64,000 nucleotides of DNA from Streptomyces luteogriseus. GTDB taxonomy: Bacteria > Actinomycetota > Actinomycetes > Streptomycetales > Streptomycetaceae. The DNA is taken from positions 2,046,001 to 2,110,000 of the forward strand of contig NZ_JACHMS010000001.1 of the NCBI RefSeq assembly GCF_014205055.1, read 5' to 3'. A program made the position numbers and the translations under genes. Below the pieces are notes generated by a model, which worked only from the letters and a program-made list of their open reading frames with translations, had not been told where the DNA came from and did not search any database. Shown piece after piece: positions 43,884 to 52,000 of this stretch; position 1 is the stretch's first letter, and the number at the start of each line of letters is the position of its first letter.

Positions 43884-45137
43884 TCACCAGGTCACGGGAA
43901 GGTGTGTCACCCCGTGGAAGACGGTGCCGCGGCGGAAGACCGTGCGCGGGTCGGCCGCCAGCCGCAGGTTCGGGAAGCGCCGCAGCAGGGAGCGCAGCGA
44001 CAGCTCCATCTCCAGGCGCGCCAGCGGGGCCCCCTGGCAGTAGTGCGGCCCGAAGCCCCACTGCAGGTGGCCGCTGGTGTCGCGGTGCGGGTCGATCCGG
44101 TGCGGGCAGGCGAAGACCGACTCGTCGTGGTTGCCGGCGGGCACGGAGATGACGACGGCGTCGCCCTTGGAGACGGCCACACCGCCGAGTTCGAGGTCCT
44201 CCACCGCCAGCCGGACCATCGCGTCCTGGGAGATCGACCAGTAGCGCATCGACTCCTCGATGAAGTTCGGTATGAGCGCGCCGTCGTCGGCGGTCACCCG
44301 CGCCCGCAGGTCGTCGTCGCGCAGCAGCGCCAGGATGTTCAGGGCGATCTGGTTGGTGGTGGTCTCGTGTCCGGCCACCAGGACCAGCCGGGCGATGCCG
44401 ACCAGCTCGTCCAGGGTGATGTCGCCCTTCGCGTGGTGGTTGACGGCGAGGCGGCTGATCAGGTCGTCACCAGGGCTCTCCAGCTTGCGCAGCGCCAGTT
44501 TGGCCAGGTACTCGGACATCTCCTCGAAGGCGGCCAGGGAGACCGCCGGGTCCTCCTGGGAGATGGTGACGCGGGTCTTCTCGATGAAGAACGCGGAGTC
44601 CTCCTCCGGAACGCCCAGCAGCCGTGCGATGACGAGGGTCGGCAGTGCGCGGGAGAACACCGCGTGCAGGTCGGCCGGCCGGGGCAGTGCCTCCAGTTCG
44701 TCCAGCAGCTCGTCCACCAGCCGCTGGACCGGTTCGCGCAGCCGCTTCACCCGGCGCGCGGTGAACTCGGTCTGGATCATGCGGCGGAGCCGGGCGTGCT
44801 CGGGGTCGTCCAGGCGCAGGAAGGAACTCGGGTTCCCGCCGGGCGGGACCTGGATGCGCACCGGTGCGCCGGGCAGCCGTTCGTCGGCGCTGAGGCGGGG
44901 ATCGCCCAGCGCCTGCCGTACGTCGGCGTACCGGGTCACCAGCCAGGCCAGGCGGGACTCGGCGGCTCCCGCCGGGAGGCGCACCACGCAGGGGGGCGCG
45001 TTGCGCAGTTCCGCCAGGATGGGCGGCGGGTCTCCGTCCTCGGTGCGGGCGAAGGGCCAGTCCAGGACATCGGTGTGGTCCGCGAGCGACACGTCGGCCT
45101 CCAGGGGTGAGGGGGCAGGCAGGTGGATTACGGGCAC
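43884..45137 (-). CDS. Cytochrome P450
   Basis: I chose GTG 45137 (VPVIHLPAPSPLEAD) with GGAG upstream over the longer open frame that runs through the SARP-type box; this gives 417 residues. Bacterial class I P450 motifs are visible: I-helix LVLVAGHETTTNQ, K-helix EESMRYWS (ExxR), and heme loop WGFGPHYCQGAPLARLE with Cys367. It is the first gene of the P450-MFS-hydrolase operon, whose promoter carries paired heptads at 45250-45267. A tailoring hydroxylation or desaturation of the alkyl chain is likely; the substrate is not readable. No ferredoxin gene is adjacent. Confidence 0.95.
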   Translation of the reverse strand: MPVIHLPAPSPLEADVSLADHTDVLDWPFARTEDGDPPPILAELRNAPPCVVRLPAGAAESRLAWLVTRYADVRQALGDPRLSADERLPGAPVRIQVPPGGNPSSFLRLDDPEHARLRRMIQTEFTARRVKRLREPVQRLVDELLDELEALPRPADLHAVFSRALPTLVIARLLGVPEEDSAFFIEKTRVTISQEDPAVSLAAFEEMSEYLAKLALRKLESPGDDLISRLAVNHHAKGDITLDELVGIARLVLVAGHETTTNQIALNILALLRDDDLRARVTADDGALIPNFIEESMRYWSISQDAMVRLAVEDLELGGVAVSKGDAVVISVPAGNHDESVFACPHRIDPHRDTSGHLQWGFGPHYCQGAPLARLEMELSLRSLLRRFPNLRLAADPRTVFRRGTVFHGVTHLPVTW

Positions 45138-45249
45138 CGGCTCTTCTCCGTGGTCGGACTCGGACGCGCTGACGCCGCCGGGGCGGTGGGGACATGGGTG
45201 GTGTCCCGTCCAACGCCGCGGACGGTCGTGCGCCACTGTCGCGCAGTCC

Positions 45250-45267
45250 GCTGACACGGCGCTGACA
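45250..45267 (-). promoter_or_regulatory. SARP-type paired heptads before the P450 operon
   Basis: On the minus strand TGTCAGC occurs at 45267-45261 and 45256-45250 with 11-bp spacing, and GACAGT follows 9 bases after the second heptad as a possible -10. It lies ~113 bases upstream of the P450 start. Confidence 0.75.
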
Positions 45268-45358
45268 CGAGGGCCGAGCGGGCTGTGGAACCCCCGGGGA
45301 ACTCGTGTGGGGCCGGTGCTGGGGGTGTGGTGCGGACCGGGAAGGCGCCGTAGCGGGG

Positions 45359-45399
45359 GGCCTTCCCGGTGCCGCGCTGGTGCTGTGGCCGGGAAGGCC
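45359..45399 (-). terminator. Hairpin GGCCTTCCCGG/CCGGGAAGGCC
   Basis: Perfect 11-bp arms at 45359-45369 and 45389-45399 with a 19-base loop, between the PKS operon's last gene and the P450 promoter. It probably insulates the two operons. Confidence 0.6.
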
Positions 45400-45430
45400 G
45401 GCCGGTCGACCTCTCCGGTCGGGGCGCTGG

Positions 45431-45590
45431 TGCCGCGGCAGGCGGCGTTCGCCCGTGAAGGAGCGGCGTCCGGTGCGTGCTCTCGGCGTGCCGGCCGGAA
45501 GCCCTCGTACTGGACGTACTTGGGCGTGCGGCCGGTGCGCCGAGAGGGCGTGCCGGGCGTCGCGACGGGGCGAACGATGCCTGCCGCGGC
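45431..45590. repeat. 160-bp foldback element abutting the thioesterase stop
   Basis: Outer arms 45431-45455 and 45565-45590 (GCCGCGGCAGGC..CGTTCGCCC) and inner arms near 45480-45500 and 45525-45545 (CTCTCGGCG..CCGGCCG) pair in order, and the centre around 45505-45520 (GTACTGGACGTACT) is nearly palindromic. The whole forms one long imperfect hairpin ending 2 bases from the thioesterase stop. It is MITE-like or a structured 3' end; no transposase is present. Confidence 0.7.
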
Positions 45591-45591
45591 G

Positions 45592-46416
45592 CTAGCGCGC
45601 GTGGTGGGCGGCGATCCGCTGCAGGCGGTGCGCGAAGTGGGCGGTGACGGCCTGGGCGTGCGTGTCGATGTAGAAGTGGCCGCCGGAGTACTCGTTGTGG
45701 CCGAGGTAGCCGGGGGTGCGTCCGGCCCAGTGGGTCATGGCGTCCGGCTCCTCCTGCAGGGGGTCGGAGCGCCCGCCGTAGGAGGCGAGCGGGCAGGCGA
45801 CCCCGGCGCCGTCGTCGACGTACTGGGCGGCGACCCTGAGGTCGGCGCGGAGCGCGGGGACCACGAGGGCGAGCATCTCGGGGTTGTCGTAGATCTCGGC
45901 CGGGAAGGAGCCCAGCTTCTTGATCCACTCGACGAGCTCGGACTCGGGCATCCGGCTCTGCTCCTCGGTGGGTTGGAAGAAGCCGACGGGTGACCAGCCG
46001 GACATGCCGACCATGACGGGCGCCGGGCCGCCCTCCTCCTCCATGCGGATGGCCAGCCGGAACGCGAGCTGGGCTCCGAGGCAGTGCCCGAAGAACGCGA
46101 ACGGCCGGTCGTCCAGGTCGTCGAGCACGGCCTCGTGCAGGGCTTCGAGCAGCGGCCAGAACTCCTCGTACGTCGGCTCCTCCCGGCGGTTGTGACGGCC
46201 CGGCAGGGTCACCGCCTGCGGGGCGATGTCGGGCGGCAGCAGGCTCTCCCAGTCCCGGTAGATGATGGCGCCGCTGCCCGCGTGAGGGAGCAGGAACAAC
46301 CGGATCGAGGCGTCGGGTGAGGGCTCCACCGGGTGGAACCACTGGCCCGCACGGGACATCTGGCTGCCGGCGGTGACGGTGGCGCCGGCGTCCGTTGCGT
46401 TGGTGGTACTGGTCAC
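45592..46416 (-). CDS. Type II thioesterase with Cys nucleophile
   Basis: The 274-residue product starts at GTG 46416 with GGGGAG 9 bases upstream. It has the external thioesterase pattern: LFLLPHAGSGAIIYRDWESLLP, then the nucleophile elbow FFGHCLGAQLAFR, then GGRSDPLQ (Asp) and GYLGHNEYSGGHFYID (His). The nucleophile is Cys112 (codon TGC) where most type II thioesterases have Ser; Cys should still attack thioesters but with altered rate or partition. Role: removing stalled acyl groups from the PKS, or releasing the chain, since the PKS has no integrated thioesterase. It overlaps the LLM oxidoreductase gene by 4 bases. Confidence 0.92.
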   Translation of the reverse strand: MTSTTNATDAGATVTAGSQMSRAGQWFHPVEPSPDASIRLFLLPHAGSGAIIYRDWESLLPPDIAPQAVTLPGRHNRREEPTYEEFWPLLEALHEAVLDDLDDRPFAFFGHCLGAQLAFRLAIRMEEEGGPAPVMVGMSGWSPVGFFQPTEEQSRMPESELVEWIKKLGSFPAEIYDNPEMLALVVPALRADLRVAAQYVDDGAGVACPLASYGGRSDPLQEEPDAMTHWAGRTPGYLGHNEYSGGHFYIDTHAQAVTAHFAHRLQRIAAHHAR

Positions 46417-47417
46417 GACTGTGTACTCCCCACGGTGGTGGACGGGCCGAGGGCGCGTACCGCGGGCAGCAGCACCTCGGCGATCTCCTTCAACTGCGGT
46501 TCCGGGTCGAGCGATCCGATCCTCAGGACCAGGTGGCGGGCGCCGGCCCGGACGTAGCCGCCGAGCCATTCGGCGCACTTCTCGGCGCTGCCCCAGGCGT
46601 AGGCCTGGATGGTGCGCATCTGGTCGAGGGAACGGCCGTAGTAGTGGCTGATGTAGTGCTCCAGTTCGGCCTCGGCCGCCCGCTCGTCGCGATTCACCGT
46701 GATCGTCGCGTACAGGGCGGGGGTGACGGCGTCGGCGGGGCGGCCGGCCTCCTCGGCGAGCTCGGCGATCCGGCGGCGGGCCCGGCCGTAGGCGTCGGAG
46801 TCGGGCAGGAACGGCAGCCAGCCGTCGTAGCGGGTGGCGGCGCGGGCGAGCACCTTGGGGGTGTCGCTGCCGGCCAGCCACAGCGGCGGGCCGCCGGCGG
46901 TGGCCGGGGAGGGCAGCCGGTCGAGGTGGTCGGCCTGCCAGTACCTGCCCTGGAAGTCGGCCGGTTCGCCCTCCTGTCCGGCGTGCCAGGCCGTGCGCCA
47001 CAGGGCGGTGATCTCGTCGAGGCGTCCGACGCGGCCGTGGAAGCTGGCGCCGACCGAGGCGAACTCCTCCTCCGTCTCGGGCATGGGGAAGCCGGAGCCG
47101 AGCCCGAGGACCAGCCGGCCCGCGGCCACGTGGCTGAGGCTCGCGACCATGTTGGCGCCGATCAGCGGGTGGCGCAGGGCAGGGGTCAGGGCGGCGGTGC
47201 CGACGGTGATCCGCTCGGTGGCGGCGGCAGCGGCGGCCAGGACGACGAGCGGGTCCAGGCGGGGGCGGGCGGTGAGCGAGTCGCCCGCCCAGAGGGAGTC
47301 GAATCCCAGCGCCTCGGCCTGCCGGGCGAAGTCCAGCAGCGGGGCCGCCGCGTAGGTGCCGTTGATGGCCTGTTCCCGGGTGGGCAGCAGGATGCCGACG
47401 TGCAGGGGCCCGTTCAT
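46413..47417 (-). CDS. LLM-class (F420/FMN) oxidoreductase
   Basis: The 334-residue product starts at ATG 47417 (MNGPLHVGILLPTREQ). It has the luciferase-like TIM-barrel pattern: FARQAEALGFDSLWAGDSL, ERITVGTAALTPALRHP, GRLVLGLGSGFP and PPLWLAGSDTPKVL. The motif set fits F420-dependent members of the superfamily, but cofactor choice (F420, FMN with reductase) cannot be settled by eye. It lies in the PKS operon and overlaps the thioesterase gene, so it may reduce an enone or oxidise the PKS product. Cytoplasmic. Confidence 0.9.
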   Translation of the reverse strand: MNGPLHVGILLPTREQAINGTYAAAPLLDFARQAEALGFDSLWAGDSLTARPRLDPLVVLAAAAAATERITVGTAALTPALRHPLIGANMVASLSHVAAGRLVLGLGSGFPMPETEEEFASVGASFHGRVGRLDEITALWRTAWHAGQEGEPADFQGRYWQADHLDRLPSPATAGGPPLWLAGSDTPKVLARAATRYDGWLPFLPDSDAYGRARRRIAELAEEAGRPADAVTPALYATITVNRDERAAEAELEHYISHYYGRSLDQMRTIQAYAWGSAEKCAEWLGGYVRAGARHLVLRIGSLDPEPQLKEIAEVLLPAVRALGPSTTVGSTQS

Positions 47418-47455
47418 GGGCGACGACCTTTCTGTCCGTGGTGGCTGACGCGGTG

Positions 47456-49072
47456 TCATACGACCGTGCCGGCCAGCGGGTCCCGGGCCGGTGCCGTCAG
47501 CCGCTCCCGCACCGCGCGGCGCAGGATCTTGCCGGAGGGGTTGCGGGGCAGGGAGTCGGTGAAGTGGTAGGCGGTGGGGATCTTGTAGTCGGCGAGCCGG
47601 CCGCGCAGGGAGAGCAGCAGTTCGCGCGGGTGCGCCTCGGCGCCGGGGCGCAGGACGACGACCGCGTGCACGCTCTCGCCCCAGTGCTCGTCGGGCAGGC
47701 CGACGACGGCGGCGTCGGCGACGGCCGGGTGCGCGACGAGCGCCTTCTCGACCTCGGCCGGGTAGATGTTCTGCCCGGCGACGATGATCGTGTCGTTGAT
47801 GCGGTCGCACAGGTGGAGGTAGCCGTCCTCGTCGAGGTAGCCGGCGTCCCCCATGTGCAGCCACTCCCCCACCAGGGTGCGCGCGGTGGCCTCGGGCAGG
47901 TTCCAGTAGCCGAGCATCCGGGACGGGGCGCGCACGCAGATCTGGCCGATCTCCCCGGGCGGCAGGGGGTCGCCGTCGGGGCCGATCACCTTGACCTCGT
48001 TGCCGGGGCACGGCCTGCCGACCGAGTCCAGCACCGGGCTTCCCGGGTGGTGCGCTTCGGGCGGCAGGCACACCGCCACACTGCCGGTCTCGGTACTGGC
48101 GTAGATCTGCGCGAACTCGCAGCCGTAGGTCTCCAGGCACTGCTTGAGCAGGGTCTCGGACATGGGCGCCGCGCCGTAGGCGATCTTGCGCAGGGAGGTG
48201 AACGCCTCCGGTCCCGCGCCGCGTTCGGCGGCCATCATCTGGAGCATGGCGGGGGCTGCGAAGGTGGTGGTGACCTTGTGGGTGCGGATCAGCCGGACCG
48301 CTTCCTGCGGGTCGAACTGCGGCATGATCACGTTGGTGCCGCCGGCGTTGAAGGTGTGCAGGAACCAGCCGATGCCCGCGACGCCGAAACCCGGCAGCGA
48401 GATGAGGCTGACGTCGTCGGGCAGCCAGTCGATCCAGGCGGCGCCGTGCTCGCGCATCGCGTGCGGCAGGGTGAAGAAGCTGCGGTGGGCGAGGACGGCG
48501 CCCTTGGGCAGTCCGGTGGTGCCGCTGGTGTAGATCTGCACCACGGCGTCGTCGGGGCCGGTGCCCGGCACCGGCTCGGAGTCGGGCTGGTCGGCGGCCC
48601 AGGCGGGCAGGCCCGCGCCGCGGGCGGGTTCACCGTCGGCGTCGGTGCCGTCGACGCGGATCACCCGCCGCAGACCGGGCAGTTGGTGGCGCACTGCGGC
48701 GACGGTGTCCCAGAACTCGTCGTCGACGAAGATCAGGGCGGCGCCGGAGTCGCGCAGGATGTGGTCCACCTCGGTCGGGGTGAGCCGCCAGTTCACCGGC
48801 ACCAGGACCGCGCCCGCCTTGGCGCAGGCGAGCATCACCACGTAGTAGTTCTCCGACTCGCGCCCCAGGTAGGCGACCCGGTCGCCGCGCCGCGCGCCGC
48901 CGGCGCGCAGGGCGTGCGCGGCACGGCTGCTGTCGCGGTGCAGCTTGTCGTAGGTGGTGACGCGGCCCTCGCAGATGATGGCCGGGTGGTCCGGCCGGCT
49001 GCCGGCGTGGGCCCGTGAGGAGTGGGTGAGCGTCCAGCGCTCCCTCGGTATGCCGCTGGGTGTGTCAGTCAT
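47456..49072 (-). CDS. AMP-dependent acyl-CoA/acyl-ACP ligase
   Basis: The 538-residue product starts at ATG 49072 with AAGGA upstream. Adenylate-forming motifs are present: YTSGTTGLPKGA (A3, P-loop), YASTETG (A5), GDAGYLDEDGYLHLCDRIND (A7/A8) and the final NPSGKILRR (A10 Lys). It is full length, with no carrier domain. It probably activates a fatty or carboxylic acid as CoA ester or loads it on the discrete ACP at 54811-55134 as PKS starter. It sits 18 bases after the PKS gene in the same operon. Confidence 0.93.
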   Translation of the reverse strand: MTDTPSGIPRERWTLTHSSRAHAGSRPDHPAIICEGRVTTYDKLHRDSSRAAHALRAGGARRGDRVAYLGRESENYYVVMLACAKAGAVLVPVNWRLTPTEVDHILRDSGAALIFVDDEFWDTVAAVRHQLPGLRRVIRVDGTDADGEPARGAGLPAWAADQPDSEPVPGTGPDDAVVQIYTSGTTGLPKGAVLAHRSFFTLPHAMREHGAAWIDWLPDDVSLISLPGFGVAGIGWFLHTFNAGGTNVIMPQFDPQEAVRLIRTHKVTTTFAAPAMLQMMAAERGAGPEAFTSLRKIAYGAAPMSETLLKQCLETYGCEFAQIYASTETGSVAVCLPPEAHHPGSPVLDSVGRPCPGNEVKVIGPDGDPLPPGEIGQICVRAPSRMLGYWNLPEATARTLVGEWLHMGDAGYLDEDGYLHLCDRINDTIIVAGQNIYPAEVEKALVAHPAVADAAVVGLPDEHWGESVHAVVVLRPGAEAHPRELLLSLRGRLADYKIPTAYHFTDSLPRNPSGKILRRAVRERLTAPARDPLAGTVV

Positions 49073-49090
49073 GATCCGTCCTTGTGTGCG

Positions 49091-52000
49091 TCAGGCGGCC
49101 GGCACCGGCTCGAGCTGCCCGCAGAGGAACTGGGCCAGCTGCCGCACGGTCGGGTGGTCGTGGGTGAGCGAGGCCGGCAGGGGCAGCCGGAACGCCTGCT
49201 CCAGGGCGGCCTTGACCTGCTGGGCCATCAGCGAGTCCAGGCCCAGGGAGACGAACTCGGTGTTCGGGTTCAGTTCGTCGCCCTCCTCCAGGTGCAGGAC
49301 GGCGGCGACCTTCTCGCGGACGACCCCGGTCACGGCGGCGGTCCGCTCGGCCGGTGGGAGGGCGGCGAGCGCGGTGAGGTCGAGGCCTGTGTCGTCGTCG
49401 GAGGCGTTGCGGGCGAGCCGGTCGTAGAACAGGTCGCCGGTGACGCTGCCCGCGACGTAGCGGTCCCAGTCGAACTCGCCGACCACCCGCTGGGTGCGGG
49501 GGCGTCCCCAGAGCCTGGCCAGGGTGTCCAGGGCGCGGGTCGGGGAGAAGAAGCGCACGCCGCTGCGTTCGATCTCCTGGCTGAGGTGCTCCTCCAGGCG
49601 GGCCGACATGCCGACCCGTGCCCAGGCGCCCCAGTTCACCGACAGGCCGGGCACGCCCCGCCGGCCGCGCCACTCGGCGAGGGCGTCGAGGGCGGCGCTG
49701 GCCGCGGCGTAGTGGCCCTGAGTGGCGCCGCCGAGGACCGAGGCGATCGAGGAGTAGGTGACGAAGAAGTCCAGCTCCGGGAAGGAGGACTGGGCGGCCT
49801 CGTGCAGCAGCCAGCCGCCGTACGCCTTGGCCTCCAGCTGGGCGTCGATGGCCTCCCAGGTCAGCTCGGCGATGAGCTTCTTGTCGTAGGCGCCTGCGGC
49901 GTGCACGATCCCGCCCACCGGGCGCGGGCCGGCCGCGAGGTGCCGCACCAGCCGCCGCACGTCCTCGGCGCGGCCGATGTCGGCCCGGACCAGGTCGAGT
50001 TCGGCGTGCTCGGCGAGGTCGGCGAGGACGGGGGCGGCCTCCTCGGTGGGCCGTCCGCTGCGGCTGACCAGCGTCAGGTGGCGGGCGCCGAGGGCGATCA
50101 GCTTCCGGGCGGTGACCAGGCCGAGGCCGCCCAGACCGCCGGTGACGAGGTAGGTGCGGTCCGGGCGCAGGGCGGCCGGGACCTCCTCGGCGGGGTCGGC
50201 GGGCTCCGCCTCGGGGGCGTCCGGGAGGGTCACCCAGGACTGTCCCGACGGGTCCGACAGGGCCGTCCGCAGCGCCTCGCCGGTCTCGTCGAGGCGGAAG
50301 TGCCGGGCACCGTCGTCCTCTTCGGCGGACGGGGCGTGCACCACGGCCGCCGCGGGGACGGTGAGCGTGGAGCGGAACGTGCCGTCGTGGCGTACGAGGA
50401 CGTCGTCGCCCGGCACGAACCCGGTCCCCTCGGCCGCGGCGAGGACCGTGCCGGTGGCCGCGGTGCCGAGCAGCGGCGGGGGCTCCTCCTCCGCGCCGAG
50501 CAGTTCCTCGCGCTCCGCGCGGCCGGTGTCCAGGGCGGTGCGGGCGTCGCCGGCGGTCAGGCCGACCGACCGGACGCGGATCTGGACCTCGTCGGCCCCC
50601 GGGGGCACGTCCGTGGCGGCGACCAGCGCGAGGTCGGACAGGTCGCCCGAGTCGGGGGCGCGCAGTTCGAAGCCGCCGGACCAGGTGAGCGGGGCGTCGC
50701 CGGAGAGGAGCCGGCGGACGTAGCGGCGGCCCGGACGATGGGCGACCTGGTACTCGCCGGGCGGTTCGGCGTGCCACTCCTCCAGCAGCGGGGTCAGGCC
50801 GCTGCCGGGGGCGACGTCGACCAGGGTGGCCCGGTACTGGGGGTACTCGGTGAGCAGCACCCGGCCGAAGCCCCAGAGCGTGGCGGCGGCCAGGTGTCCG
50901 CCGTCGCCGGCCTGGTCGCCGGGCAGGCACTGGGCCCCCTCGGTCACCAGCCACAGGCGGGGCGGCCGGGGGGTGCCCGTGGCGTCCAGCGCGGTGACCA
51001 GGGCGAGCAGTTCGCGGTAGTTCTCCTCGCACTCGGCGCGCAGCCGGTCGGCGGACATGGCCTGCGGGAGCTGCCGCCAGACGCGGCAGACGTCGGTGAC
51101 GGTGGGGTCCTCCAGGGCCGCCTTGAGTTCGGTGAGACCGGCGCCCAGGGTGACCTTCAGGCCGGGCCGTCCGGCGAGGTCGGCGGCGCGGGCGGGCGAC
51201 GGGTCGAGCAGCACGACGTGCCGGGCGGGCGCGGTGGTCCGCGGTGCGGGCAGGGCGCGGCGGACCCACTCGGGGCGGTGCAGGAACCGACGGCGGCCGG
51301 TGCTGCCCTCGGGGCGGGCCAGCCGGACGCCGAGCAGTTCGGCGACCGGGTCGCCGTTCTCCAGGAGCAGTACGTCGGCGGTGCGGCGGTCCTGGTCGCC
51401 GTGCACCCGGGCGAGGACGCGCAGCTCCTCGCCGCGAGGCTTGCGGAAGTGGCGGACCGAGGCGACGCCGCGGGGCACGAACACCGGGCCCTCGGGGTCG
51501 AGGACGACGCACGCCTGGACGGCTGCCTCCACGAGCTCCGCCGGCACGTGTTCGACGGCGGAGGCGTTCCGGCCGGTCAGCTCCCCGGTGACCAGGCCGT
51601 CGGCGTGCCGGGCGGCGCGCAGCAGCAGCCGCATCCGGGGGCCGTGCGGGCGGCCGACGGAGGCGAGGTCGGTGTAGATGTCCTCGTCGTCGATCTGCGT
51701 TCCGGCGGGGGCGAGGCCCGCGTCCAGTTCGGCCAGTTCGGAGACGGGGACCACCGGTTCGCGGTCGGCGGCGATCACCGCGGTGGCGTGCACGTCCTCC
51801 TCCCCGCCGACGACCGTGAACACCGACACCTCGGCGCCCCCGCCCGGCAGCGGCCGCCAGCGGGTGGTCAGGGTGGTCCTGGTCTCGGCGGGAACGTCGA
51901 GCGGCGCGAGCAGCCGGAGGTCGCGCACGGCGGACCGGGCGTGGCCCCGGACCGCGTCCTGGACCGCGAACAGCAGGTCGACGTAGGCGCCGGCGGGCAG

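Larger units (their letters stand above)
45138..45591. other. Non-coding gap between thioesterase and P450 genes
   Basis: A 454-base region with no gene-like frame. It holds the P450 promoter and SARP-type box, a hairpin at 45359-45399 and a 160-bp foldback at 45431-45590. Confidence 0.6.
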
